Part shown: positions 17,854 through 25,977 of the stretch, piece after piece
Position numbering within the stretch: the first letter of the stretch is position 1
How the letters are laid out: each line of letters begins with the position of its first letter
Assembly (NCBI RefSeq): GCF_001646665.1
Contig: NZ_LWBU01000383.1
Coordinates: 1-64,000 of the forward strand
DNA: 64,000 bases
Source: Streptomyces noursei
GTDB lineage: Bacteria > Actinomycetota > Actinomycetes > Streptomycetales > Streptomycetaceae
Reading direction: 5' to 3'
The notes under the pieces: generated by a model
The model's input: the letters and a program-made list of their open reading frames with translations, nothing else
What the model was told of the DNA's origin: nothing
Database searches by the model: none
Program-made: the position numbers and the translations under genes

Positions 17854-18588
17854 GTGCGACTGCATACGACCACGTGGGACGGGGGTGACCGGGTGGCCGT
17901 GCTGGTTCACGGCATCATGGCCGACCACCGCACCTGGCGGCGTGTCGGGCCGGCCCTGGCGGAACGGGGCCACCGCGTCGTGGCCGTCGACCTGCGGGGG
18001 CACGGCGCCAGCGGGCGGGCGCGGACGTACACGGCGCAGGACCACGCCGACGACCTGGTCGAGACTCTTCCGAAGGGGGCCGACCTGGCCATCGGGCACT
18101 CGCTCGGCGCGCTGGCGCTGGCTCTCGCCGTCGAGCGCCTCGCGCCCCGGCGGGCCGTCTACGCGGACCCGGCGTGGTACCTGCCCGCGGGCGAGGGCGG
18201 GTACCGGGGCGAGCTGTTCGCGAGCCTGAAGACGGCGTCCCGGGAGCGGATCCGGGCGATGAACCCCCGCTGGGAGGAGGCGGACGTCGACATAGAGCTG
18301 GAGAGCCTCGCGGTGTGGGACGAGGCGACCGCGTACGGTCTGGAAGCCGTCGCCGGTACGGACCTGACGCCCCTCGCGCCGGTCGTGCCGTCCCTGGTGA
18401 CGCCGGCCGATCCCAGCCGGCTGGTGCCGGCGGAGCGGGCCGCGCTGCTCAGGGAGCGGGGGTTCGAGGTCCGGGTCGTGCGCGGGGCCGGGCACACCGT
18501 CCACCGGGACGACTTCGACGCCTTCATGGCCGCGCTCGACGGCTGGGCCGGGCGGGCCGGGGGCGGGGTGGCGGTCACCCCGCCGTGA
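17854..18588 (+). CDS. Alpha/beta hydrolase
   Basis: A 244-residue cytosolic alpha/beta-hydrolase fold enzyme. The oxyanion region HGIMADHRTW follows the first strands, the nucleophile elbow GHSLGA places Ser near residue 82, and the catalytic His is in GAGHTVHRDD near 217. The GTG at 17854 has GGAAGG seven bases upstream, decisive over longer frames. The substrate, an ester or similar, is unknown. It overlaps the convergent PARG-like gene by 14 bases. Confidence 0.85.
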   Translation: MRLHTTTWDGGDRVAVLVHGIMADHRTWRRVGPALAERGHRVVAVDLRGHGASGRARTYTAQDHADDLVETLPKGADLAIGHSLGALALALAVERLAPRRAVYADPAWYLPAGEGGYRGELFASLKTASRERIRAMNPRWEEADVDIELESLAVWDEATAYGLEAVAGTDLTPLAPVVPSLVTPADPSRLVPAERAALLRERGFEVRVVRGAGHTVHRDDFDAFMAALDGWAGRAGGGVAVTPP

Positions 18589-19408
18589 CGGCCGCGAACG
18601 TGTCGCGGAAGGCGCCCAGCGTCGTCGCCCCGGGCGTCCGGTCCAGCACCGCCATGACGACCTCGTCGAAGTGACGGGCGAACCTGCCCTCCCCGGTCAG
18701 CAGCGCACGGAACACGGCCGCCACCTGCCGGGGGTCGTTGCGGAAGACACCGCACCCCCAGGCGCCGAGGACCAGCCGCCGGTAGCCGCACGCGGCGGCG
18801 GTCTCCAGCACCCGCTCCGCCCGCGAGGCGAGCGCGGCCGGCACCCGGCCGGCGTCCTCGGGCGCGCGGGCGGCGATCACGCCCGCGTTGGGCGCGGGAG
18901 AGGTGAGGAATCCCACCGTGAACGGCGGGTCGAGCAGCCGGCCCCGGTCGTCGCGGAAGACCGGCACGCCCGGGGAGTGGATGACCCGGTCGGTGTAGAA
19001 GGGGCTGCGCTCGGCCCGGTGGTGGGCGTAGAACTCCGGTGCGCGCAGCAGGGTGGCGTACAGCGCGGAGGCGCGGCACAGGGCCTCCTCCTGGGCCTGG
19101 GCCCCGTTGAGGTAGCCGCCGCCCGGGTTGCGGGCGGAGGCGAAGTTCAGGACGGCGACAGGGGCCGGCCCGGCGCCGGTGAGCCGCCGCGCGGCTTCCA
19201 GGCTGCTCTCCCCGGTGACCTCGAAGCGGGTGTCCCGGTCGGTGTCCGGGGTCACCGGGACGGGCTCGGGACCGTACATCGCGGTCCCGGCGAGAGCCGA
19301 GGCGACCTGGGGGGCGATGACGACCGGACGGCCGCCGGGGGCGTCGTACCGGCCCACCGCGACGATCTCCTCGGTCCGCTTGGCGATCTCTCGCAGACGT
19401 GCACTCAT
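18575..19408 (-). CDS. TIGR02452 / microbial PARG-like macro-domain protein
   Basis: A 277-residue protein of the bacterial poly(ADP-ribose) glycohydrolase-like group. The diagnostic signature is GGGYLNGAQAQEE near residues 100-112, the GGG-X(6-8)-QEE loop in which the last Glu is catalytic in characterised PARGs. A second ADP-ribose contact region is GAWGCGVFRND near 215. Such enzymes remove ADP-ribose from modified proteins or nucleic acids, or act on free derivatives. Start ATG at 19408. Many Streptomyces carry one or more copies; targets are unknown. Confidence 0.82.
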   Translation of the reverse strand: MSARLREIAKRTEEIVAVGRYDAPGGRPVVIAPQVASALAGTAMYGPEPVPVTPDTDRDTRFEVTGESSLEAARRLTGAGPAPVAVLNFASARNPGGGYLNGAQAQEEALCRASALYATLLRAPEFYAHHRAERSPFYTDRVIHSPGVPVFRDDRGRLLDPPFTVGFLTSPAPNAGVIAARAPEDAGRVPAALASRAERVLETAAACGYRRLVLGAWGCGVFRNDPRQVAAVFRALLTGEGRFARHFDEVVMAVLDRTPGATTLGAFRDTFAAVTAG

Positions 19409-19532
19409 ACCCGGCATGGTCGACAATCATTCAAGCTCCGGGCAACCGGATTTCCGCCCCCCAGGGCGCTCTTGTGGGAAGCCGCACGGGTGGCTTTAGG
19501 TGGGACGGAACCCTTCGACAGGAGGAGCCCAC

Positions 19533-20828
19533 ATGCCACAGAGCGACGTGCCGGACCGCGGAGGTCCGCTCGCCGAGGACGAGGCGGAGGATCTGCTGCG
19601 ATGCATCTGCTTCAAGACCGGTCCCCCGCGCACGGTCGGTGTCGAACTGGAGTGGTTCGTCCATGACCTGCGCCTCCCCCGCCTCCCCGTCCCCGCCGAC
19701 CGGCTCCGCACCGCCTTCGCCGCACTGCGGACCGTGCCGCTGGCGTCGGCACTCACCTTCGAACCCGGCGGGCAGCTGGAGCTCAGCTCGCCGCCCGCCG
19801 CGTCCCTCATGGAATGCGTCACCACCGTCTCGGCCGACCTGACGGCCGTACGGACCGCGCTGGCCGCCCAGGGCCTCACCCTCACCGGCGCCGGCACCGA
19901 CCCCTGGCTCCCACCGCGCGACCGGCTGCTGCGCCGGCCGCGGTACGACGCGATGGAGACCTACCTGGACCGTACGGGCCCGGCCGGGCGCGCCATGATG
20001 CGCGACTCCGCCTCCGTGCAGGTCTGCCTCGACGCCGGTCACGAGGAGCCCGGTCCGCTGGGCTTCGAGCGGCGCTGGCGCCTGGCCCACCTGCTGGGCC
20101 CGGTGCTGGTCGCCGCGTTCGCCAACTCCCCCGTCCTGCACGGCAGGCCGTCCGGTCTGCGGTCCACCCGGCAGGGCCTGTGGGCCGACCTCGATCCGGT
20201 GCGCGCCACGGCGCCGGACACCCGCCGGGAGCCGCGTGCCGCGTGGGCGGCGCACGTCCTGGACACCCCGGTGATGTGCGTGCGGGGCGGGGACGGCGAC
20301 GGCCCCTGGGCGGTGCCGGAGTCGCTGACGTTACGGCAGTGGCTGCGGCACGGGCGGCCGAGGCCCGCCACGCGCCAGGACCTCGACTACCACATCACGA
20401 CCCTGTTCCCGCCGGTCCGGCCGCGGGGCCACCTCGAACTGCGCATGATCGACGCCCAGCCGGGCGAGGACGGCTGGATCGTCCCTCTCGCGGTCACCGC
20501 CGCGCTCTTCGACGACCCGGTGGCGGCCGAGGCCGCGTACCGCGTCGTCGAGCCCCTGGCGGCGGCCTCGGCCGACGCCCCGCCGCGGGACGCGCTGTGG
20601 CGCGGCGCCGCACGCGACGGGCTGACGGCGCCCGCGCTCCACGAGGCGGCCGTCGCCCTCTTCGCCCTCGCTCTGGACGCACTGCCCCGCAGGGGCGCAA
20701 GCACCGCCGTGCGGGACGCGGTCGCCGCGTTCCACGAACGGCACGTCCTGCGGGGCCGATGTCCCGCCGACGACCAGCCGATCCCCGTGACCACGTCCGG
20801 GGCGCCCGGGAAGGACATCCGTACATGA
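19533..20828 (+). CDS. egtA: EgtA, ergothioneine pathway glutamate-cysteine ligase
   Basis: A 431-residue glutamate-cysteine ligase that makes gamma-glutamylcysteine, the sulfur donor in ergothioneine synthesis. The ATP-grasp-like GCS2 fold shows the substrate segment GVELEWFV near residue 36 and metal/ATP residues later (LELRMIDAQP near 310). The ATG at 19533 has an excellent AGGAGG site. First gene of a four-gene operon in which every junction overlaps (egtA-B-C-D), so translation is coupled. One in-frame TTA codon (Leu at about 267, base 20331) is notable because TTA in Streptomyces needs the bldA tRNA. Confidence 0.95.
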   Translation: MPQSDVPDRGGPLAEDEAEDLLRCICFKTGPPRTVGVELEWFVHDLRLPRLPVPADRLRTAFAALRTVPLASALTFEPGGQLELSSPPAASLMECVTTVSADLTAVRTALAAQGLTLTGAGTDPWLPPRDRLLRRPRYDAMETYLDRTGPAGRAMMRDSASVQVCLDAGHEEPGPLGFERRWRLAHLLGPVLVAAFANSPVLHGRPSGLRSTRQGLWADLDPVRATAPDTRREPRAAWAAHVLDTPVMCVRGGDGDGPWAVPESLTLRQWLRHGRPRPATRQDLDYHITTLFPPVRPRGHLELRMIDAQPGEDGWIVPLAVTAALFDDPVAAEAAYRVVEPLAAASADAPPRDALWRGAARDGLTAPALHEAAVALFALALDALPRRGASTAVRDAVAAFHERHVLRGRCPADDQPIPVTTSGAPGKDIRT

Positions 20829-22138
20829 CCGACCCCGAGAGGCTCAGGCGGCGGGCGCTGGACGCGCTCACCACCGCCCGGGCCCGCACCGCGCTGCTCA
20901 CGAGCTGTGTCGACGACGCCGAACTGACCGCGCAGCACTCGCCGTTGATGTCGCCGCTGGTGTGGGACCTGGCGCACATCTCCAACCAGGAGGAGCAGTG
21001 GCTGTGGCGGGCCGTGGCGGGCCGTGAGGCGCTGCGCCCCGAGATCGACTCGATCTACGACGCGTTCGAGCACCCCAGGGCCGCCCGTCCCGCGCTGCCG
21101 CTGCTGGCGCCCGCGGAGACGCGCGCGTACGCCTCGGACGTACGCGGCCGGGTCCTCGACGTGCTGGAGCGCACCCCGCTGGAGGGCGGCCCGGCACTGG
21201 TCGATGCGGCGTTCGCGTTCGGGATGGTCGCCCAGCACGAGCAGCAGCACGACGAGACGATGCTGATCACCCACCAGTTGCGGCGCGGTCCCGCCGCGCT
21301 GGACGCGCCCGCCCCGCCGCCGGGCCCCGGGACGGCGGGTCTGCCGGCCGAAGTGCTGGTGCCGGGCGGCCCGTTCACCATGGGCACGTCGGCCGAGCCG
21401 TGGGCGCTGGACAACGAACGGCCGGCGCACACGCGCGTGGTGCCGGCCTTCTTCATCGACACGGTGCCGGTCACCAACGGCGCCTACATGGCGTTCATCG
21501 CCGACGGCGGCTACGGCGACGAGCGGTGGTGGGCGCCGGAGGGCTGGGCGCAGATCCGCGCGCACGGCATCGGCGCGCCGCTGTTCTGGCGCCGCGAGGG
21601 CGGGCAGTGGCTGCGCCGCCGGTTCGGTGTGGTGGAGCCGGTGCCGGAGGACGAACCGGTGCTGCACGTCAGCTGGTACGAGGCCGACGCGTACGCCCGC
21701 TGGGCCGGGCGCAGGCTGCCGACCGAGGAGGAGTGGGAGAAGGCCGCCCGCCACGACCCGGTGTCCGGGCGGTCGCTGCGCCACCCGTGGGGCGACGACG
21801 ACCCGACGCCCGAGCACGCCAACCTGGGCCAGCGGCACCTGAGGCCCGCGCCGACGGGCAGCTACCCGGCCGGGCGGTCGCCGCTCGGGGTGCGGCAGTT
21901 GATCGGCGACGTGTGGGAGTGGACGTCCAGCGACTTCCTGCCGTACCCCGGTTTCGTCGCGTTCCCCTACCGGGAGTACTCGGAGGTGTTCTTCGGGCCG
22001 GGCCACAAGGTGCTGCGCGGCGGTTCGTTCGCCGTGGACCCGGTGGCGTGCCGGGGCACGTTCCGCAACTGGGACCTGCCGGTGCGGCGCCAGATATTCT
22101 CCGGGTTCCGCACCGCCAGGGACGCGGGGGCCGCCTGA
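20825..22138 (+). CDS. egtB: EgtB, ergothioneine sulfoxide synthase
   Basis: A 437-residue non-haem iron enzyme that joins gamma-glutamylcysteine to hercynine with O2. An N-terminal DinB-like helical domain supplies iron ligands: His in DLAHISN near residue 45 and the HEQQH pair near 140. The C-terminal formylglycine-generating-enzyme fold (about 180-430) shows GGPFTMGT, NERPAH, the EEWEKAAR helix and the closing VLRGGSF...FRTAR segments. The ATG overlaps the egtA stop codon by four bases. Confidence 0.96.
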   Translation: MTDPERLRRRALDALTTARARTALLTSCVDDAELTAQHSPLMSPLVWDLAHISNQEEQWLWRAVAGREALRPEIDSIYDAFEHPRAARPALPLLAPAETRAYASDVRGRVLDVLERTPLEGGPALVDAAFAFGMVAQHEQQHDETMLITHQLRRGPAALDAPAPPPGPGTAGLPAEVLVPGGPFTMGTSAEPWALDNERPAHTRVVPAFFIDTVPVTNGAYMAFIADGGYGDERWWAPEGWAQIRAHGIGAPLFWRREGGQWLRRRFGVVEPVPEDEPVLHVSWYEADAYARWAGRRLPTEEEWEKAARHDPVSGRSLRHPWGDDDPTPEHANLGQRHLRPAPTGSYPAGRSPLGVRQLIGDVWEWTSSDFLPYPGFVAFPYREYSEVFFGPGHKVLRGGSFAVDPVACRGTFRNWDLPVRRQIFSGFRTARDAGAA

Positions 22139-22896
22139 TGTGCCGTCATCTCGCCTATCTGGGGCCCGGCGTGCCCCTGCGCGACGTGCTGGTGAAGCCG
22201 GCGCACGCCCTGTACCGGCAGTCGTGGGAGCCGCGCCGGCAGAAGTACGGGACCGTGAACGCCGACGGCTTCGGCGTGGGCTGGTACGCGGACGGCGACC
22301 CGGTGCCGGCCCGCTACCGGCGCGCCGGGCCGATCTGGGCCGACCTGTCGTTCGCCGACCTGGCCCGCGTGGTGCGCAGCGGGGCCCTGCTGGCCGCCGT
22401 GCGGGACGCCACGCTGTCCGGCGCCGACGCGGAGGCCGCCGCCGCGCCGTACGCCGCCGGGCCGTGGCTGTTCAGCCACAACGGCGCGGTCAGGGGCTGG
22501 CCCGGGTCCCTGGGGCGGCTCGCCGCGGGGCTGCCGGCCGACGAGCTGCTGTCGCTGGAGGCCCGCAACGACTCCGCCCTGGTGTGGGCGCTGGTCCTGC
22601 ACCGGCTGCGGGACGGTGACGAGCCCGGCCAGGCGCTGGCCGACACCGTGCTGGACGTCGCCGCCGAGGCGCCCGGCTCGCGGCTGAACCTGCTCCTCAC
22701 CGACGGCGAGACCGTCTGCGCCACGGCGTGGGGCGACACCCTGTGGTACCTGGCCGAACCGGGCCGCCACCGCACGGTCGTCGCCTCCGAGCCGTACGAC
22801 GACGATCCGGGCTGGCAGGAGGTCCCCGACCGGACCGTGCTCGCCGCGACCCGTACCGATGTCCTTCTCACCCCGCTCAAGGAGCCGTCCGAGTGA
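22138..22896 (+). CDS. egtC: EgtC, gamma-glutamyl hercynylcysteine sulfoxide amidohydrolase
   Basis: A 252-residue class II glutamine amidotransferase-like hydrolase that removes the glutamate from the EgtB product. The catalytic Cys is residue 2 (MCRHLAYLG), exposed after Met removal as in all Ntn amidotransferases. Further signature segments are NADGFGVGWY near 41 and FSHNGAVRGW near 120. The start codon overlaps the egtB stop by one base (TGATG). Confidence 0.96.
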   Translation: MCRHLAYLGPGVPLRDVLVKPAHALYRQSWEPRRQKYGTVNADGFGVGWYADGDPVPARYRRAGPIWADLSFADLARVVRSGALLAAVRDATLSGADAEAAAAPYAAGPWLFSHNGAVRGWPGSLGRLAAGLPADELLSLEARNDSALVWALVLHRLRDGDEPGQALADTVLDVAAEAPGSRLNLLLTDGETVCATAWGDTLWYLAEPGRHRTVVASEPYDDDPGWQEVPDRTVLAATRTDVLLTPLKEPSE

Positions 22897-23858
22897 GCCC
22901 GTTCCTGGTTACCCGCACCCTGCCCGAGGACGCCACGGGCGCCGACCTGCGGGCCGACGTCCTGCACGGCCTGACCCGCACGCCGAAGGACCTGCCGCCC
23001 AAGTGGTTCTACGACGCCCGGGGCAGTGAACTGTTCGAGGAGATCACCCGGCTGCCCGAGTACTACCCGACACGGGCGGAGCGGGAGATCCTCGTCGCCC
23101 GGGCGGCGGAGATCGCCGCGGTCACCCGGGCGCGCACCCTGGTGGAACTGGGGTCGGGGTCGTCGGAGAAGACCCGTCACCTGATCGCCGCGCTGCTGCC
23201 GGGGCTGGAGAGCTACGTGCCGGTGGACGTGAGCGAGAGCGCGCTGCGCGGCGCCGCCGCGGCGCTGACCGCCGAACACCCGGCGCTCCAGGTGCACGCG
23301 CTGATCGCCGACTTCACCCGGGGCCTGGCGCTGCCCGGCACGCCGGGTCCCCGGCTCGTCGCCTTCCTCGGCGGCACGCTCGGCAATCTGCTGCCGGAGC
23401 AGCGGAAGGCGTTCCTGCGGTCGGTGCGCGCGCTGCTCGCGCCCGGCGACGCGCTGCTGCTCGGCACCGACCTGGTGAAGGACGAGCGGACGCTGGTCGC
23501 GGCGTACGACGACGCGGCGGGCGTGACGGCCGCGTTCAACAAGAACGTGCTGTCGGTGCTGGCCCGCGAACTGGGCGCCGACGTCGACCCGGACGACTTC
23601 GAGCACGTCGCCGTCTGGGACCGGGAGAACGAGTGGATCGAGATGCGGCTGCGGGCCCGCGGGCCGCTGACCGTGAAGATCCGCGAACTGGACCTGGCGG
23701 TCACCTTCGAGGCCGGTGAGGAGATGCGTACAGAGGTGTCGGCGAAGTTCCGTCAGGAGGGGGTGCGCGGCGAGCTGGCGGCCGCCGGGATGGAGCTGGC
23801 GCACTGGTGGACCGACGAGGCGGGGCGGTTCGCGCTGTCGCTGGCGACGGCCGTGTGA
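22893..23858 (+). CDS. egtD: EgtD, L-histidine N-alpha-methyltransferase
   Basis: A 321-residue SAM-dependent enzyme that trimethylates histidine to hercynine, the first ergothioneine step. The SAM-binding ELGSGSSEKT lies near residue 85, substrate-binding residues in PKWFYDARGSELFE near 36 and in the FNKNVL segment near 215. The GTG start at 22893 overlaps the egtC stop by four bases. Last gene of the operon; its 3' end overlaps a convergent acyltransferase gene by about 100 bases. The pathway's final C-S lyase EgtE is not in the window. Confidence 0.96.
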   Translation: MSPFLVTRTLPEDATGADLRADVLHGLTRTPKDLPPKWFYDARGSELFEEITRLPEYYPTRAEREILVARAAEIAAVTRARTLVELGSGSSEKTRHLIAALLPGLESYVPVDVSESALRGAAAALTAEHPALQVHALIADFTRGLALPGTPGPRLVAFLGGTLGNLLPEQRKAFLRSVRALLAPGDALLLGTDLVKDERTLVAAYDDAAGVTAAFNKNVLSVLARELGADVDPDDFEHVAVWDRENEWIEMRLRARGPLTVKIRELDLAVTFEAGEEMRTEVSAKFRQEGVRGELAAAGMELAHWWTDEAGRFALSLATAV

Positions 23859-24637
23859 ACGGCCCGCTGAGCCGCGGCGGCGAGTGAGCGGCGGTCGGTG
23901 TGGCGGCCGGCGGGGACCGGGGGCAGGATCCGGATCTCCGCGGTGAGCCCGTCGGCCGCCGCCACGCGCCACAGGGAGGCGAGGAGCGGGTCGTCGGCGA
24001 CGAAGGCCGCCGGGCCGGTCGGACGGTAGGTGACGCGTACGGGCTGGACGGCGGCGCCGGCGTCCAGCGCCGCCTGGAACACGGCGGGCCGGAACCGGCC
24101 GTGGGCGCGCCCGCACCAGGTGGAGCCCTCGGGGAAGACGACCACGCGTGATCCGCCACGCAGGGCGTGCGCCAGCGCCCCGACCGTGCCGGGCAGGGCC
24201 CGCAGCCGGTCGCGTTCGAGGAACAGGGTGCCGCCGCGGGCGGCGATCGGGCCGAGCAGCGGCCAGTGCCGCACGTCGCTCTTGGCGAGCATCCGGCCGG
24301 GCAGGACGGCGGCGACCACCGGTATGTCGAGCCAGGAGACGTGGTTGGCGACGACCAGGCCGCGGCCGCCGTCCGGCCGGCCGACGACCCGCAGGCGGAC
24401 CCCGAAGGCCCGGAGCACGGCCCGGCACCAGAGCCGGGTGGCCCGTTCGCGGCCGGGGCGCCCGAGGGGCGCGGTCAGCGGGGCGAGGAGCACCCCGGCG
24501 ACGACGGTGCCCATACCGGCCGTCAGCCGGGCGACGGCCCGGCCTCGCGAGACCGCCGGGCGGGCCGTACGGGCGCACAGGCGGGGTGTGCAGGGTGCGG
24601 TGGGCAGCCACGGCGACGCGGGCGCGGGTCCGGTCAC
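23753..24637 (-). CDS. Lysophospholipid acyltransferase (PlsC/OlsA-like)
   Basis: A 294-residue acyltransferase with the two defining motifs NHVSWLD (NHx4D) near residue 95 and FPEGST near 170, and an N-terminal hydrophobic segment (GMGTVVAGVLLAPL) that anchors it to the membrane. Its GTG start overlaps the stop of the upstream OlsB-like gene (GTGA). In ornithine-lipid synthesis OlsB attaches a 3-hydroxyacyl chain to ornithine and OlsA adds the second acyl chain; this pair fits that order. The C-terminal 35 codons lie antisense to the end of egtD and may be poorly constrained. Confidence 0.82.
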   Translation of the reverse strand: MTGPAPASPWLPTAPCTPRLCARTARPAVSRGRAVARLTAGMGTVVAGVLLAPLTAPLGRPGRERATRLWCRAVLRAFGVRLRVVGRPDGGRGLVVANHVSWLDIPVVAAVLPGRMLAKSDVRHWPLLGPIAARGGTLFLERDRLRALPGTVGALAHALRGGSRVVVFPEGSTWCGRAHGRFRPAVFQAALDAGAAVQPVRVTYRPTGPAAFVADDPLLASLWRVAAADGLTAEIRILPPVPAGRHTDRRSLAAAAQRAVHTAVASDSANRPASSVHQCASSIPAAASSPRTPS

Positions 24638-25419
24638 CGGGCGGGCGCGAGGGTGAGGAAGTGGCGCAGGTAGCGGGGGTCGGTGTGGCGCAGCGACAGC
24701 AGGACGAACAGGTCGGCGACGCCGAAGTCCACGTCGTGGGCGGGCGCCCCGCAGATCCGGGCGCCGAGCCGCAGGTAGCCGCGCAGCAGCGGCGGCAGTT
24801 CGGTGCGCCCGGCGGGACGGGCGACACCGTCGGCCGACCACAGCCGGTGCGGGGTGACCCAGTACTTCTCGGGCGCCAGGTGCTTGGCCCTGACGGTGTC
24901 CCAGGTCGCGGCGGCGAGGGCGCCGCCGTCGGCGAGCGGGACGGAGCAGCAGCCGGCCAGCCAGGTGTGGCCGGTGCGGACCATGTAGCGGGCGATGCCG
25001 GCCCAGATGAGGGAGATGACGGCGCCGTTGCGGTGGGCGGGGTGGACGCAGGAGCGGCCCACCTCGACGAGGTCGTCGCGGAGCGGCGCGAGGCGGCCGA
25101 GGTCGAACTCCCCCTCCGAGTACAGCCGGCCGGCGACGCGGGCCCGGTCGGGCGGGAGCAGGCGGTAGGTGCCGACGATGTCGCCGGTGGCCTCCTCCCG
25201 TACCAGCAGGTGGTCGCAGTACGCGTCGAACGCGTCGCCGTCGAGGCCCGGTTCCGGCCCGTCGAGCCGGGCGCCCAGTTCCCCGGCGAAGACCTGGTGG
25301 CGCAGTCGCTGGGCGGCCCGCACCTCCTCCTGCTCGCGGGCGAGGGCGACGACGTAGCGGGGCTGCGGCGCGGCGGGGTCGGCGGGGGCGTGGGCGAGCG
25401 TGGTGGGCGATGCGGGCAT
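24634..25419 (-). CDS. OlsB-like GNAT acyltransferase (ornithine N-acyltransferase)
   Basis: A 261-residue protein of the Acetyltransf_5 (hemolysin-like) family, which contains OlsB, the enzyme that transfers a 3-hydroxyacyl group from acyl carrier protein to ornithine. Typical segments are LRHQVFAGELG near residue 38, CDHLLVREE near 68, VEVGRSCVHPAHRNG near 115 and WAGIARYM. The ATG at 25419 follows GGAGACC. Directly coupled to the PlsC-type gene, which suggests a two-gene ornithine-lipid operon made under phosphate limitation in many bacteria. Function is by family plus context. Confidence 0.82.
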   Translation of the reverse strand: MPASPTTLAHAPADPAAPQPRYVVALAREQEEVRAAQRLRHQVFAGELGARLDGPEPGLDGDAFDAYCDHLLVREEATGDIVGTYRLLPPDRARVAGRLYSEGEFDLGRLAPLRDDLVEVGRSCVHPAHRNGAVISLIWAGIARYMVRTGHTWLAGCCSVPLADGGALAAATWDTVRAKHLAPEKYWVTPHRLWSADGVARPAGRTELPPLLRGYLRLGARICGAPAHDVDFGVADLFVLLSLRHTDPRYLRHFLTLAPAR

Positions 25420-25588
25420 GGTGGTCTCCAGTGCCGGAGGGAAGGACCCGGACCGTGGCCGTGCCGGCCCGGCTCCTTACTTCTTCCGTGGCCGGCTGGA
25501 TTCGACATGACCGCGCGGCGGAGCGTGGATGTGCGACGGCTGAATGCCCGGTACGCGACCGTGGCCGGCGCCCCGGGCCGGGACGGGC

Positions 25589-25660
25589 GGACGCGTCGGA
25601 TCCGCGGCGCGGGGAAGGCTGGGGCGGGGGGACGCGTCGGATCCGCGGCGCGGGGAGGCT
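25589..25660. repeat. 27-base direct repeat, two copies
   Basis: Copies begin at 25589 and 25630, 41 bases apart, and share a core containing ACGCGTCGGATCCGCGGCGC. Each core includes the palindromes CGGATCCG and CCGCGG. Both copies are followed by a GGGGA(A)GGCT tail. Purpose unknown; could be a duplicated regulator site or DNA-structure element. Confidence 0.65.
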
Positions 25661-25771
25661 GAGCGGGACCGGGGCGTCCGCCGTCGCGGCCGCACGAACA
25701 CGGCGTCCGCGACGGCACGGTGGGTGCACCGCCCGGACCGGCTCGCGCCGGCCCCCGGCGGGGGTCCGGCC

Positions 25772-25812
25772 CCGGACGGCCCGGACGGCCCGGACGGCCC
25801 GGACGGCCCGGG
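25772..25812. repeat. Tandem 9-base repeat (GGCCCGGAC)n
   Basis: About four and a half consecutive copies of a 9-base unit made only of G, C and A. Such arrays change copy number by slippage and may vary between strains. Confidence 0.7.
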
Positions 25813-25977
25813 CACCCGGTCGCCCCGGCAGGCACGCCCCACCGGCCATGACCAGCCCCATCGGCCCCGGCCCCGGCCCCGCGACGACCGCAGGCCGAGC
25901 GCGCCGCCGCCACCGCCGGGCAGGGCGCGGCGAGCTCCGGGGGCCGGGCGCCGGGGCCGGGCGCCGGGCCGGGCGGA

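Larger units (their letters stand above)
25420..25977. other. Repeat-bearing gene-free stretch
   Basis: About 560 bases of very GC-rich, low-complexity DNA between the OlsB-like gene start and the end of the sugar-binding lipoprotein gene. It holds two different repeats (25589-25660 and about 25772-25812). Several long open frames cross it, but they have repetitive proline/arginine content and no start signals, so no gene is called. Confidence 0.55.

Noticed and set aside
25589..25660. CRISPR array
   Set aside because: Only two copies with a 14-base gap, no further units and no cas genes.
25477..25842. Collagen-like Gly-Pro-Ser repeats on the minus strand
   Set aside because: The pattern comes only from the 9-base tandem DNA repeat; there is no start signal, codon bias or signal peptide.
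22314..25913. 1199-codon minus-strand frame across egtC, egtD and the acyltransferase genes
   Set aside because: Shadow frame; the Arg/Pro-rich product has no domains, whereas the genes in the other frames have complete motifs and overlapping starts and stops.
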